A stretch of 64,000 nucleotides of DNA, taken from Alcanivorax sp. DSM 26293. GTDB lineage: Bacteria > Pseudomonadota > Gammaproteobacteria > Pseudomonadales > Alcanivoracaceae. Shown in pieces: positions 8,705 to 16,072 of this stretch. The notes beneath the pieces were generated by a model that was not told the origin of the DNA, ran no database searches, and was given only the letters and a program-made list of their open reading frames with translations. Within the stretch, counting starts at the first letter, position 1. Each line of letters starts with the position of its first letter. The position numbers and the translations under genes are program-made. The stretch is from positions 49,627-113,626 of the forward strand of contig NZ_FNUM01000009.1 in NCBI RefSeq assembly GCF_900107995.1. Direction: 5' to 3'.

Positions 8705-10450
8705 TCAGGGGCTGATTTCCACCTGGGCCAGATTGCGGGCCAGGGACGGGGTGAAGCGCCCCAGCCATTGCATGCCACGGGCTTCCGGACTGACGGGGAC
8801 CACCGCGCGGTTTTTCTCCACCGCCTCGACAATGGCCTGGGCCACCCGGTCCGGGGTGAAGGCACGGCGCTGGTAGAGCTTGTGGGCGTGCTGGCGACGG
8901 CGGTCCTGCTCGTCGTTGTCCACGCCCACAAAACGGGTGTTGCGGGTGATGGGGGTATCGATGATGCCCGGGCAGATGGCGCTGACGCCGATGTTATGGT
9001 CGCCCAGTTCGGCGCGCAGACATTCGCTGAACATCAGCACGGCACTTTTGCTGGTGGCGTAGGCGGGCAGCATGCGCGAGGGCATGAAGGCGGCGGCGGA
9101 GGCCACGTTGACGATGTGGCCGGCGCGGCCCTGATCAACCATCTGGCGAGCGAACAGGCGAGAGCCATGAATAACGCCCCACAGATTCACGCCCAGCACC
9201 TGTTGCCAATCCTTCACGCTGGTATCCAGCAGCGAGCCGGACAGGCCGATGCCGGCGTTGTTGACCACGATATCCGGTGCGCCCAGTTCCTTTTCCACCC
9301 AGTTGGCCAAGGCTTCCATGGAGCGGGTACTGCTCACGTCGCACTTGCGGCTGAGGGCACTGCCCCCTTCGGCGGTAATGACGCGGGCCGTAGCGGCGGC
9401 AGCTTCGGTGTTGATATCGGTGCATACCACCAGGGCGCCACGGCGGGCAAAGGCCAGGGCGGTTTCCCGGCCGATGCCGGAGCCGGCACCGGTGATCACC
9501 ACTCGCTTGCCGCTGTCCGGGCCTTTCAGCTGCTTGCCGGTGACCTCACTGCGTTGCAGCGGGCCGGACGCGGGGGCCCCGTCAATGTGCTGAATAAAGT
9601 CACGGATCCAGTCGGCGGTCACGTCCGGGTGTTGCAGTAATGGGCCCCAGTGGCCGCAATCCAGCTCCCGGCGCCACAGCCGGTCGGTCCACTGGGACAG
9701 GTCTTCCAGCATGGCCGGGCGCACGTAGTTGTCGTCACGGGCGACGATCAGTTGCACCGGCACTTTGGTGTACCGCTCACGGGGCTTGAGCAGGCAGGGC
9801 AGCATGTTGGCCCGATACAGTTCGATGCCATGGGTGCCGTCCTGCAGTTGGGTGGCACTGGGTTCGCTGTCCAGGTTCTCGGTGCGACGCAGCACCTGTG
9901 GCCAGGCCTTGGCCAGCCCGGCTTTCCACAGGGCCGGGGCCAGGACCGGTAGCTGGAAGGCGCCGATGTACCAGGAATGGGAAAGCTGGTTGAGCACAAC
10001 GCCGATTTTCTGTTCGCGCAGCCGGGCCTTCATCCACTGGCCCACATGGTCCAGACAGGGGCCGGACAGGGTGGTGTAGGAGGCAATGCGCTGCTCGGCC
10101 CCCGGGTCGGTGACCGATTCCCAGGTCTGGATGGAGCCCCAGTCGTGGCCCACCAGATGGACCTTTTCATTCGGGCTGACCGCATCCATGACCGCATGCA
10201 GATCGTCACGCAGCTCGCGCAGCTTGTAGGCTGCCCGGCCTTTTGGCACGGAAGAATTGCCGGCACCGCGCACGTCGTAGGCGACCACCTTGAAATGCCG
10301 GCTGAGCCGTTCGGCCACCTTTTCCCAGACGTGGTTGGCGTCCGGATAACCGTGCACCAGGATTACGGTGGGGCTCTTGTCCGCACTCCAGGTACGCACA
10401 GCCAGGTTCACGCCATCACGGCTTACGGTTGTATCGCGCCACTGCACCAT
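8705..10450 (-). CDS. Alpha/beta hydrolase - short-chain dehydrogenase fusion (EphD-like)
   Basis: 581 residues with two enzymes in one chain. Residues 1-290 are an epoxide-hydrolase-like alpha/beta hydrolase: oxyanion motif HGYPDANH near 33 and nucleophile Asp103 in GHDWGS. Residues about 310-560 are a classical SDR: TGAGSGIGRETALAF, NNAGIG and the catalytic YATSKSA. This order and length match the mycobacterial EphD architecture (about 590 residues). A plausible role is sequential hydrolysis and oxidation of an epoxide or lipid intermediate; this is inference. Its ATG shares one base with the stop of the upstream gene (TGATG), indicating translational coupling. Confidence 0.9.
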   Translation of the reverse strand: MVQWRDTTVSRDGVNLAVRTWSADKSPTVILVHGYPDANHVWEKVAERLSRHFKVVAYDVRGAGNSSVPKGRAAYKLRELRDDLHAVMDAVSPNEKVHLVGHDWGSIQTWESVTDPGAEQRIASYTTLSGPCLDHVGQWMKARLREQKIGVVLNQLSHSWYIGAFQLPVLAPALWKAGLAKAWPQVLRRTENLDSEPSATQLQDGTHGIELYRANMLPCLLKPRERYTKVPVQLIVARDDNYVRPAMLEDLSQWTDRLWRRELDCGHWGPLLQHPDVTADWIRDFIQHIDGAPASGPLQRSEVTGKQLKGPDSGKRVVITGAGSGIGRETALAFARRGALVVCTDINTEAAAATARVITAEGGSALSRKCDVSSTRSMEALANWVEKELGAPDIVVNNAGIGLSGSLLDTSVKDWQQVLGVNLWGVIHGSRLFARQMVDQGRAGHIVNVASAAAFMPSRMLPAYATSKSAVLMFSECLRAELGDHNIGVSAICPGIIDTPITRNTRFVGVDNDEQDRRRQHAHKLYQRRAFTPDRVAQAIVEAVEKNRAVVPVSPEARGMQWLGRFTPSLARNLAQVEISP

Positions 10451-11136
10451 CAGGCTGCTTCCTCTTGATTGTCGTTATGGCTGGTGTCGAGCAGGTGGGC
10501 CGGGGTGGCGGTCAGCCAGCGCGGGCCCTGGTCATCCATCAGCAAAAATTCACTGCACGCAACGCTGTACGGGCCATCGCTGAGGGTCAGTTGCCACTGC
10601 CACAGCCCCTGGATCAGAGGTGCGTCATCGATGCGGTTGCCCTCCGGCAGGGTGCCGGTGAGCGGTGCCAGCCGGTAATGCTGGCGCAGGCCGGGGAAGC
10701 GGCTGGCCAGTTGCTGCGGGGTGACACCCTCACGCAGGGCCGTCGGCAGTTGCTCGCGGAACTGGCGCAGGCGGCTATGCAGGGGGGCCAGCTCGGCACT
10801 GGCGGGGCCGCTCAGGCTGGCCTTGGCGGCATGGCCGTTCTGCACCGCATCGCAACGCAGTATATAGCGCATCCCGATCCGATAGCGGCGCTTTCCCGGT
10901 CTGTTCAGGCCAAAGCGACGGCGGGTCGGCTGGCCGGCAAAGCGCACCTTCGGCGGGCGGGCCGGATCAAACACCTGATGGGCGCGCAGCCAATCGCGGA
11001 TCAGCAGTTCGCAGTCCTGTTCGCTCATCCCCGGTTGCAGGGACGCAGCAATAATCTGCAGGCACTTGTTGGCCAGCGCCTGGCTATGGAGATAGGGAGC
11101 CAGAGCCTGGGAGTCCGGGGTCCAGAATGCGCTCAT
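10450..11136 (-). CDS. M24 metallopeptidase-like protein, probably catalytically degenerate
   Basis: 228 residues from the ATG at 11136, which has GGAGG 5 bases upstream; a GTG at 11142 is also in frame. The N-terminal helical part (ASLQPGMSEQDCELLIRDWL) and the following PPKVRFAGQPTRR region resemble the start of pita-bread (M24) folds, and ILRCDAVQNG sits where the first metal aspartates occur. The remaining His/Glu metal ligands are not evident, so a non-peptidase role is likely. Stop codon overlaps the EphD-like start by one base, so the two proteins are probably made together. The family call is tentative. Confidence 0.55.
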   Translation of the reverse strand: MSAFWTPDSQALAPYLHSQALANKCLQIIAASLQPGMSEQDCELLIRDWLRAHQVFDPARPPKVRFAGQPTRRRFGLNRPGKRRYRIGMRYILRCDAVQNGHAAKASLSGPASAELAPLHSRLRQFREQLPTALREGVTPQQLASRFPGLRQHYRLAPLTGTLPEGNRIDDAPLIQGLWQWQLTLSDGPYSVACSEFLLMDDQGPRWLTATPAHLLDTSHNDNQEEAA

Positions 11137-11387
11137 GAGCACCTCCGCCGAATATTGTTATGAAATGGAGACTGATCATTACAGTGGGCAATGTCACGGT
11201 CAACCGGTGTGATTGGCATTCCTGCAGCGGCCCGGCTTCATTTGGGTCAATGCCGCGTGACAATTCCGGTACAGGATTTTCGCGCGATCTTCACATTTTT
11301 CCTGACGCCAATTGTTAGGGTATGCGTCTGAATATGCTTCAAACATAGCGGTTGATCCGGCAAAAAGCCGGCACTAAGGAGATGAGA

Positions 11388-13679
11388 GTGCGCCATCAAG
11401 CCCGTCATTTACGGGGCCTGACAGCCCTTTTTGCCCTGTTGTTAGTGATGTTGACGACGGCATTGCCCGCCCAGGAAGCCCCTTCTGGAACCCAGGAGTA
11501 CGGGGAGCTGGCGGAATTGCTGGAGAACGAGACCACGCGCCAGCAGCTGATTGACCAGCTACGGGGTTTACAGGCGGCCGCCAACCCGGCGCCGCTGGGC
11601 GTGGCCGGGGAAGTGCCCCCCTCGGAAATTGCCGCCCAGGCTCCCAGCGGGCAGACCGCCGACCAGGTGTCCCTGGCTCGCCGTATGGCTTCGGCCACCG
11701 GCAACCTGGCCGGGGATATGGGGCGGCAGTTCGCGGCCTTGAGCGGCCTGGTCACTGGCTGGTTTGTCAGCGATGACAGCGCCGGTGAGGCGGCTGTCAG
11801 CACCACGGTCAACATGAAAGCGGTCACCGCCGCGTTACTGAATCTGGCCATTCTGGTAGTGGTCACCTTTGTGGTGTTCTGGGTGTTGCGTACCCTGGCG
11901 GGTTCGGCCTTTGGCCGCCTCAGCCACTGGGCCCGGGCCGGGTCGGAGAAGTTGGCGATTCTGCGCACCACGGTGGCGGTGGCAGTCGGTGCCCTGCTGG
12001 ATGTCATTGTGGTGGCGCTGGCCTATCTGGCCGGGACCTTTGTGGCGCCTGTGCTCACCGAGCAGTTGGGCGCGGATGCCACACGACTGGCCCTGTTCCT
12101 GAATGCCTTCCTGATCGTGGAACTGGCCAAGGCCGGGCTGCGGATGTTCTTTTCGTCCCGCTACGAGGGCCTGCGGCTGCTTCCAGTGGCGGCGGACCAG
12201 GCCAGTTACTGCAACCGCTTCCTGGCCCGTGAGGCCGGGCTGATCGGCTACGGCATGCTGGTGCTGGTGCCGGTGCTGAACTTCAACGTGTCCCCTGCGG
12301 TGGGCAGTGGTGCCGGCACCCTGATCATGCTGGTGGCGCTGATCTATGCCGCCGGGGTGATTTTGCGCAAGCGTCCGGTGTTGCGTGAGGCACTGACCCA
12401 ACGAGCCAATGCCAGCTATGGGCCGATCCGTCTGTCGTTGTTGCTGTTGGCGCGCACCTGGCACTGGCTGGCGCTGGCCTATGCGTTGCTGGTGTTTGCC
12501 GTCACCGTACTGAATCCGGAGACCGCCTTGCCCTATGTGGCCATGGCGACCCTGGAAACCCTGATCTATGTGGGCGTGGGGCTGCTGGTGTCAGTGGCGC
12601 TTGGGCAACTGATCGGCAAGGAAATCCAGTTTTCCGAGCGCCTCAATGCCAGCATGCCGCGGCTGCAGGCGCGGGTGAATACCTATGTTCCCACGGCCTT
12701 GAAACTGATCCGCGCGCTGATTCTGGCGCTGGTGGTAGTGCTGTCGCTGGATGCCTGGGAGCTTTATGATCTGGCCGCCTGGTATGCCACCACGGCCGGT
12801 GCCCAGACGGTGTCTGCGCTGATCGATATCCTGATCATCCTGGGGCTGGCGGCGGCCCTGTGGATTGCGCTGGCAAGCCTGGTGGAGCACAAGTTCAGCC
12901 CGGGAGAAAACAGCACCGCAGCCCAGGCTGCCCGCGGGGAAACCCTGCTCGGACTGTTCCATACCACCTTGGCCATCACCATCATCATCATGACCACCAT
13001 GATCGTTCTGTCCGAGATCGGTATTGATATCGGCCCGCTGATTGCCGGTGCCGGTGTGCTGGGTCTGGCCATTGGTTTCGGTGCTCAGAAGCTGGTCCAG
13101 GACGTGATCACCGGGGTGTTCATCCAGCTGGAAAATGCCATGAACACCGGCGATTTTGTCAGCGTCGGCGGCAACTCCGGGACCGTGGACCGGGTGGGTA
13201 TCCGCTCCGTGGCCCTGCGGGATCTGTATGGTACCTACCACATCGTGCCGTTCTCCTCGGTGGATGCGGTGTCCAACTTTACCCGTGAATTCGGTAACCA
13301 CGTGGGTGAATACGGGATTGCTTACCGCGAAAGCATCGATGATGCCATCGTTCAGCTGGAAGCGGCCTTTGAAGAACTGAAGGAAGGCGATCACAAGGAT
13401 AATATCCTGGCACCCATGACCGTGGCCGGGGTCACCGCCCTGGCGGACAGCTCGGTGAACATCCGCGTGGTGATCAAGACCACGCCGGGCAACCAGTGGG
13501 CGGTGGGTCGTGCCTTCAACCGTCTGGTGAAGATCTACTTCGACAAGGCCGGCATCGAAATCCCGTTCCCCCATACCACCCTGTATTTCGGGGAGGACCG
13601 GGACGGCAAGGCGCCGGCAGGCAACATCCGCCTCACCGACGACCGGGTGGTGTCCACCCAGGGAGGCAACGACGGGTAA
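11388..13679 (+). CDS. Mechanosensitive ion channel, MscS family (large form)
   Basis: 763 residues from the GTG at 11388, whose AAGGAG lies 6 bases upstream; ATG 11382 directly abuts that site. An N-terminal signal (LTALFALLLVMLTTALPAQ) leads to a periplasmic segment, then about ten hydrophobic helices. The C-terminal 260 residues are the MscS core: pore helix GAGVLGLAIGFGAQKLVQD, the beta domain (NTGDFVSVGGNSGTVDRVG) and an alpha/beta C-terminus. Such channels open on membrane tension and release solutes during hypo-osmotic shock. Much larger than 286-residue MscS, closer to YbdG/MscM-type proteins. No obvious operon partner. Confidence 0.9.
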   Translation: MRHQARHLRGLTALFALLLVMLTTALPAQEAPSGTQEYGELAELLENETTRQQLIDQLRGLQAAANPAPLGVAGEVPPSEIAAQAPSGQTADQVSLARRMASATGNLAGDMGRQFAALSGLVTGWFVSDDSAGEAAVSTTVNMKAVTAALLNLAILVVVTFVVFWVLRTLAGSAFGRLSHWARAGSEKLAILRTTVAVAVGALLDVIVVALAYLAGTFVAPVLTEQLGADATRLALFLNAFLIVELAKAGLRMFFSSRYEGLRLLPVAADQASYCNRFLAREAGLIGYGMLVLVPVLNFNVSPAVGSGAGTLIMLVALIYAAGVILRKRPVLREALTQRANASYGPIRLSLLLLARTWHWLALAYALLVFAVTVLNPETALPYVAMATLETLIYVGVGLLVSVALGQLIGKEIQFSERLNASMPRLQARVNTYVPTALKLIRALILALVVVLSLDAWELYDLAAWYATTAGAQTVSALIDILIILGLAAALWIALASLVEHKFSPGENSTAAQAARGETLLGLFHTTLAITIIIMTTMIVLSEIGIDIGPLIAGAGVLGLAIGFGAQKLVQDVITGVFIQLENAMNTGDFVSVGGNSGTVDRVGIRSVALRDLYGTYHIVPFSSVDAVSNFTREFGNHVGEYGIAYRESIDDAIVQLEAAFEELKEGDHKDNILAPMTVAGVTALADSSVNIRVVIKTTPGNQWAVGRAFNRLVKIYFDKAGIEIPFPHTTLYFGEDRDGKAPAGNIRLTDDRVVSTQGGNDG

Positions 13680-13720
13680 GGCCGGTGCCTGCCACGGCAG
13701 GCGTTGTTGAACATCAATGT

Positions 13721-13781
13721 TTCACCACAGAGGGCACAGAGCTCACGGGGAAAACTTTTCTCTGTTTGCTCTGTGCCTTTT
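13721..13781. repeat. CACAGAG-word inverted repeat
   Basis: TTCACCACAGAGGGCACAGAG is faced by TCTGTTTGCTCTGTGCC about 20 bp downstream, forming an imperfect inverted pair of CACAGAG words. It lies in the convergent gap 13680-14002, which otherwise holds only the palindrome at 13823 and a terminator. Confidence 0.6.
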
Positions 13782-13822
13782 TTGATGATGCTGCTGAATT
13801 CTGGAGCGCCGCCAGGGATTGC

Positions 13823-13903
13823 GTAGGGTGCACTGAGCCTAAGGCGAACTGCACCATCAAACGCCGGATCGGTGCAGTTCGCCTTAGGCTCAGTGCACCC
13901 TAC
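13823..13903. repeat. 81-bp palindrome with perfect 33-bp arms
   Basis: Arms starting GTAGGGTGCACTGAGCC and their exact complement are separated by 15 bp. All 33 arm positions pair. It is the only copy of this repeat type in the window. Confidence 0.9.
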
Positions 13904-13931
13904 GTTTGCAACGTTGCGGGGTTTTTGCGCC

Positions 13932-13963
13932 AAAAAAAAGGGCCGGCATGAATGCCGACCCTG
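13932..13963 (-). terminator. Rho-independent terminator of the hydrolase gene
   Basis: Read on the minus strand: GGGTCGGCATTCATGCCGGCCC hairpin (stem GGGTCGGCAT) followed by eight T. It lies 40 bases downstream of the stop at 14003. Confidence 0.85.
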
Positions 13964-14002
13964 AGAGTCACCGGAAAAGGGAGAGCTCGGTGATGGAAAG
14001 AG

Positions 14003-14848
14003 TCAGGCGGCCTCCTCCTTGAGGAGGTCGCCCAGCAAGGCGTCAAAGTTTTTCAACTGTTCACTGTTGTCGTGGTCCCAGGGATGGAAACCGGGCTTGA
14101 ACCAGTCGAACCAGGGCTTGGTGATATTGCGGAAAATGCCCTTCTTGCCCCAGGTGTGCTTGGCCACGGCGCGCCAGCCTTTCAGGTCGGTCAGGCCGCC
14201 CTTGATGCGCACGTTGTGCAGATAGAAGGGGATCATCAGGGCGAAGAAGACGCCGGTGGCGGCGACCAGGGTGCTGCTGCGCAGGGCATAGGCGCCCAGG
14301 TTGCTGTCGTCACCGATGGCTACCTGGTAGACATCGAAGGCCACCGCCTTGTGTTCGGTTTCTTCCAGGGCATGCCAGTTCCAGATGGCCTTGTAGCCAT
14401 CGTCGGCACCTTCCAGAATCTCCGGCAGATCCAGCAGGCCGCCGCCGAGGATGGCGGTCAGGTGCTCCAGGGCCACGGTGGCGGCCAGCTGGAAGGATTG
14501 CGGGGAATAGTCCTGCACCGCTTTCAGCAAACGGGCCACGAACGCTTCCTGGGCATGCAGGGGAATACCGGCCTGGGCCACGAAATCGTTGTATTCTTCG
14601 TGCTCACGACCGTGCATGGCTTCCTGGCCGATAAAGGCGGTCACGGCCTTTTTCAGCTCGGGATCCGTGATCTGGTCACGGTAATTGCGTACGCTGTCGA
14701 TGAAAAAGCGTTCCCCCACCGGGAAAAACAGGCTCATGGTGTTCATGAACTGGCTGACATTCAGGCCGTCCCGGTGCCAGGTCAGGGCCTTGGCCGGGTT
14801 CAGGTTGAATTTCAGATTGCGACGGATGGGAAGAATCGAGATCGCCAT
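14003..14848 (-). CDS. Predicted metal-dependent hydrolase (PF10118-type)
   Basis: 281 residues from the ATG at 14848, which has GGAGG 8 bases upstream; the longer frame to 14908 lacks one. The helical sequence with FIGQEAMHGREHEEYN and, later, HALEETEHKAVAFDVYQ gives paired E..H and EExxH motifs typical of di-iron-like helical bundles and of the PF10118 predicted metal-dependent hydrolase family. The C-terminal part has one hydrophobic stretch (LVAATGVFFALMIPFYL), so membrane association is possible. The family is common in aliphatic-hydrocarbon-using gammaproteobacteria, but its reaction is unproven. Divergent from the unrecognised gene at 14926. Confidence 0.85.
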   Translation of the reverse strand: MAISILPIRRNLKFNLNPAKALTWHRDGLNVSQFMNTMSLFFPVGERFFIDSVRNYRDQITDPELKKAVTAFIGQEAMHGREHEEYNDFVAQAGIPLHAQEAFVARLLKAVQDYSPQSFQLAATVALEHLTAILGGGLLDLPEILEGADDGYKAIWNWHALEETEHKAVAFDVYQVAIGDDSNLGAYALRSSTLVAATGVFFALMIPFYLHNVRIKGGLTDLKGWRAVAKHTWGKKGIFRNITKPWFDWFKPGFHPWDHDNSEQLKNFDALLGDLLKEEAA

Positions 14849-14872
14849 GGTGCGTACCTCCGTAACTGTTAC

Positions 14873-14885
14873 ATCATTCGATGAT
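14873..14885. promoter_or_regulatory. Palindrome in divergent promoter region
   Basis: ATCATTCGATGAT is a perfect inverted repeat (ATCAT-N3-ATGAT) midway between the divergent starts at 14848 and 14926. It is a candidate operator for both genes; no regulator is encoded next to it. Confidence 0.4.
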
Positions 14886-14925
14886 ACAATTGCTGTGTCA
14901 CACAGCAAGGGTTTTCCACCGGGAA

Positions 14926-15918
14926 ATGAAAAAAATGGCGGATAATAAACAGGAAGTTGCTAATCGTTTACTTGATGGCCTGGTCGAGCATCTGCTGGCC
15001 AAATTGTCGCCGGCACAGCTGGACGGGCTGATCGAGCAGGAGCTGGATTACGCCCTGGATGTGGCCACACGCTACACCCTGAACGATTGGGTCAGTGCCG
15101 AGCAGATTCGTATTACCGCCCAGAAATATGCGGCGGAAATGGACATCAGTGGCGCCATCCCCGAGCTGGTCGGCGACATGGTGGAGCAGTTCTACGACCA
15201 CGGTATCCAGAGTGACCGCCTGATCGGCGATGTGGTCGACGAGGACGTGGTGATGGCCCTGCTGGACAAGGTGCTGGAGATTCCCCTGTCCCGTCAGAGT
15301 ATGGCCTGGCTGGGCCGTAACCCGGTGTTGCTGGCATTGCTGGCCGGCGGTGCGCAGCTGGGGTTGAAGACCCTGTTGCACCAGGGTCTGCCGCCGGCAC
15401 TGCATGACCAGCTGCGCAAGCGCCTGCCGGCCCGCTGGCTGGGCAGCCTGGAAGTGCGTCTGCAGGAATGGCTGCTCAAGCGCATGGAGCAATTGCTCAG
15501 TGATCCCTGGCTATACCGGGATGAAAACCTGGACGAGCTGCGTGAACTGGTACTGGTCGCCTGGCAGGAATTCTCCCAGCGCCCGGTGGCCGAGTTGCGC
15601 GAACTGATCAGCAGCGAAGATATCCAGGAGCTGTTCGTGATCGGCTTCGAGTACTGGCGTGAGCTGCGCCACACGGATTATTTCATTGCCATGCTGGATT
15701 CCGGGGTCAACGCCTTCTTCGACAAATATGGCGACACCACCCTGATGGGGCTACTCGACGAGTTGGGCGTGACCCGCGCCCTGATGCTCGATGACGCCCG
15801 CCGCTTCCTGCCCCCGGTGATGGAGAAACTGCGCGCCGAAGGCCTGCTTGAGGCGTGGCTGCGCAGGCATTTGGAGGGGTATTTTCAGCGGCCGGAGACG
15901 TTGGAGCTGCTTAATTAA
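14926..15918 (+). CDS. Unrecognised protein, helical, 330 residues
   Basis: No family recognised. The protein is soluble-looking, acidic and rich in Leu/Glu/Asp, with long amphipathic helices and no signal peptide. One moderately hydrophobic patch, NPVLLALLAGGAQLGLKTLL near residue 135, could be a buried or membrane-touching helix. The start is uncertain: ATG 14926 (MKKMADNK) or ATG 14935, neither with a strong ribosome site. It is divergent from the PF10118-type gene and shares a palindrome-bearing promoter region, so the two may be co-regulated. Its last codons and TAA stop lie inside a TTAATAA heptad array. Confidence 0.75.
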   Translation: MKKMADNKQEVANRLLDGLVEHLLAKLSPAQLDGLIEQELDYALDVATRYTLNDWVSAEQIRITAQKYAAEMDISGAIPELVGDMVEQFYDHGIQSDRLIGDVVDEDVVMALLDKVLEIPLSRQSMAWLGRNPVLLALLAGGAQLGLKTLLHQGLPPALHDQLRKRLPARWLGSLEVRLQEWLLKRMEQLLSDPWLYRDENLDELRELVLVAWQEFSQRPVAELRELISSEDIQELFVIGFEYWRELRHTDYFIAMLDSGVNAFFDKYGDTTLMGLLDELGVTRALMLDDARRFLPPVMEKLRAEGLLEAWLRRHLEGYFQRPETLELLN

Positions 15919-16072
15919 TAGTTAATAATGAATAATTAATAACTCGCGGGGCAACATTGGTTGGTCCTGTAACGCAAGAGGCCGCGCCCAGACTTTGGGC
16001 GCGGCCTCTTGCGTTTGAGAAGCCCGCAACGCAAACGCGCGCGTTATTCATTATTAACTATTAATTATCAAT
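15911..16072. repeat. Composite element: inverted TTAATAA heptads around a terminator hairpin
   Basis: Left arm heptads TTAATAG, TTAATAA, TGAATAA, TTAATAA, then CTCGCGG. The right arm (16041-16072) is the same set inverted. The centre (15971-16015) is a long hairpin with stem AAGAGGCCGCGCCCA. Both neighbouring genes end inside the element, so it works as a bidirectional 3' end. The same architecture with other heptads recurs at 22499 and 36771. Confidence 0.9.
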
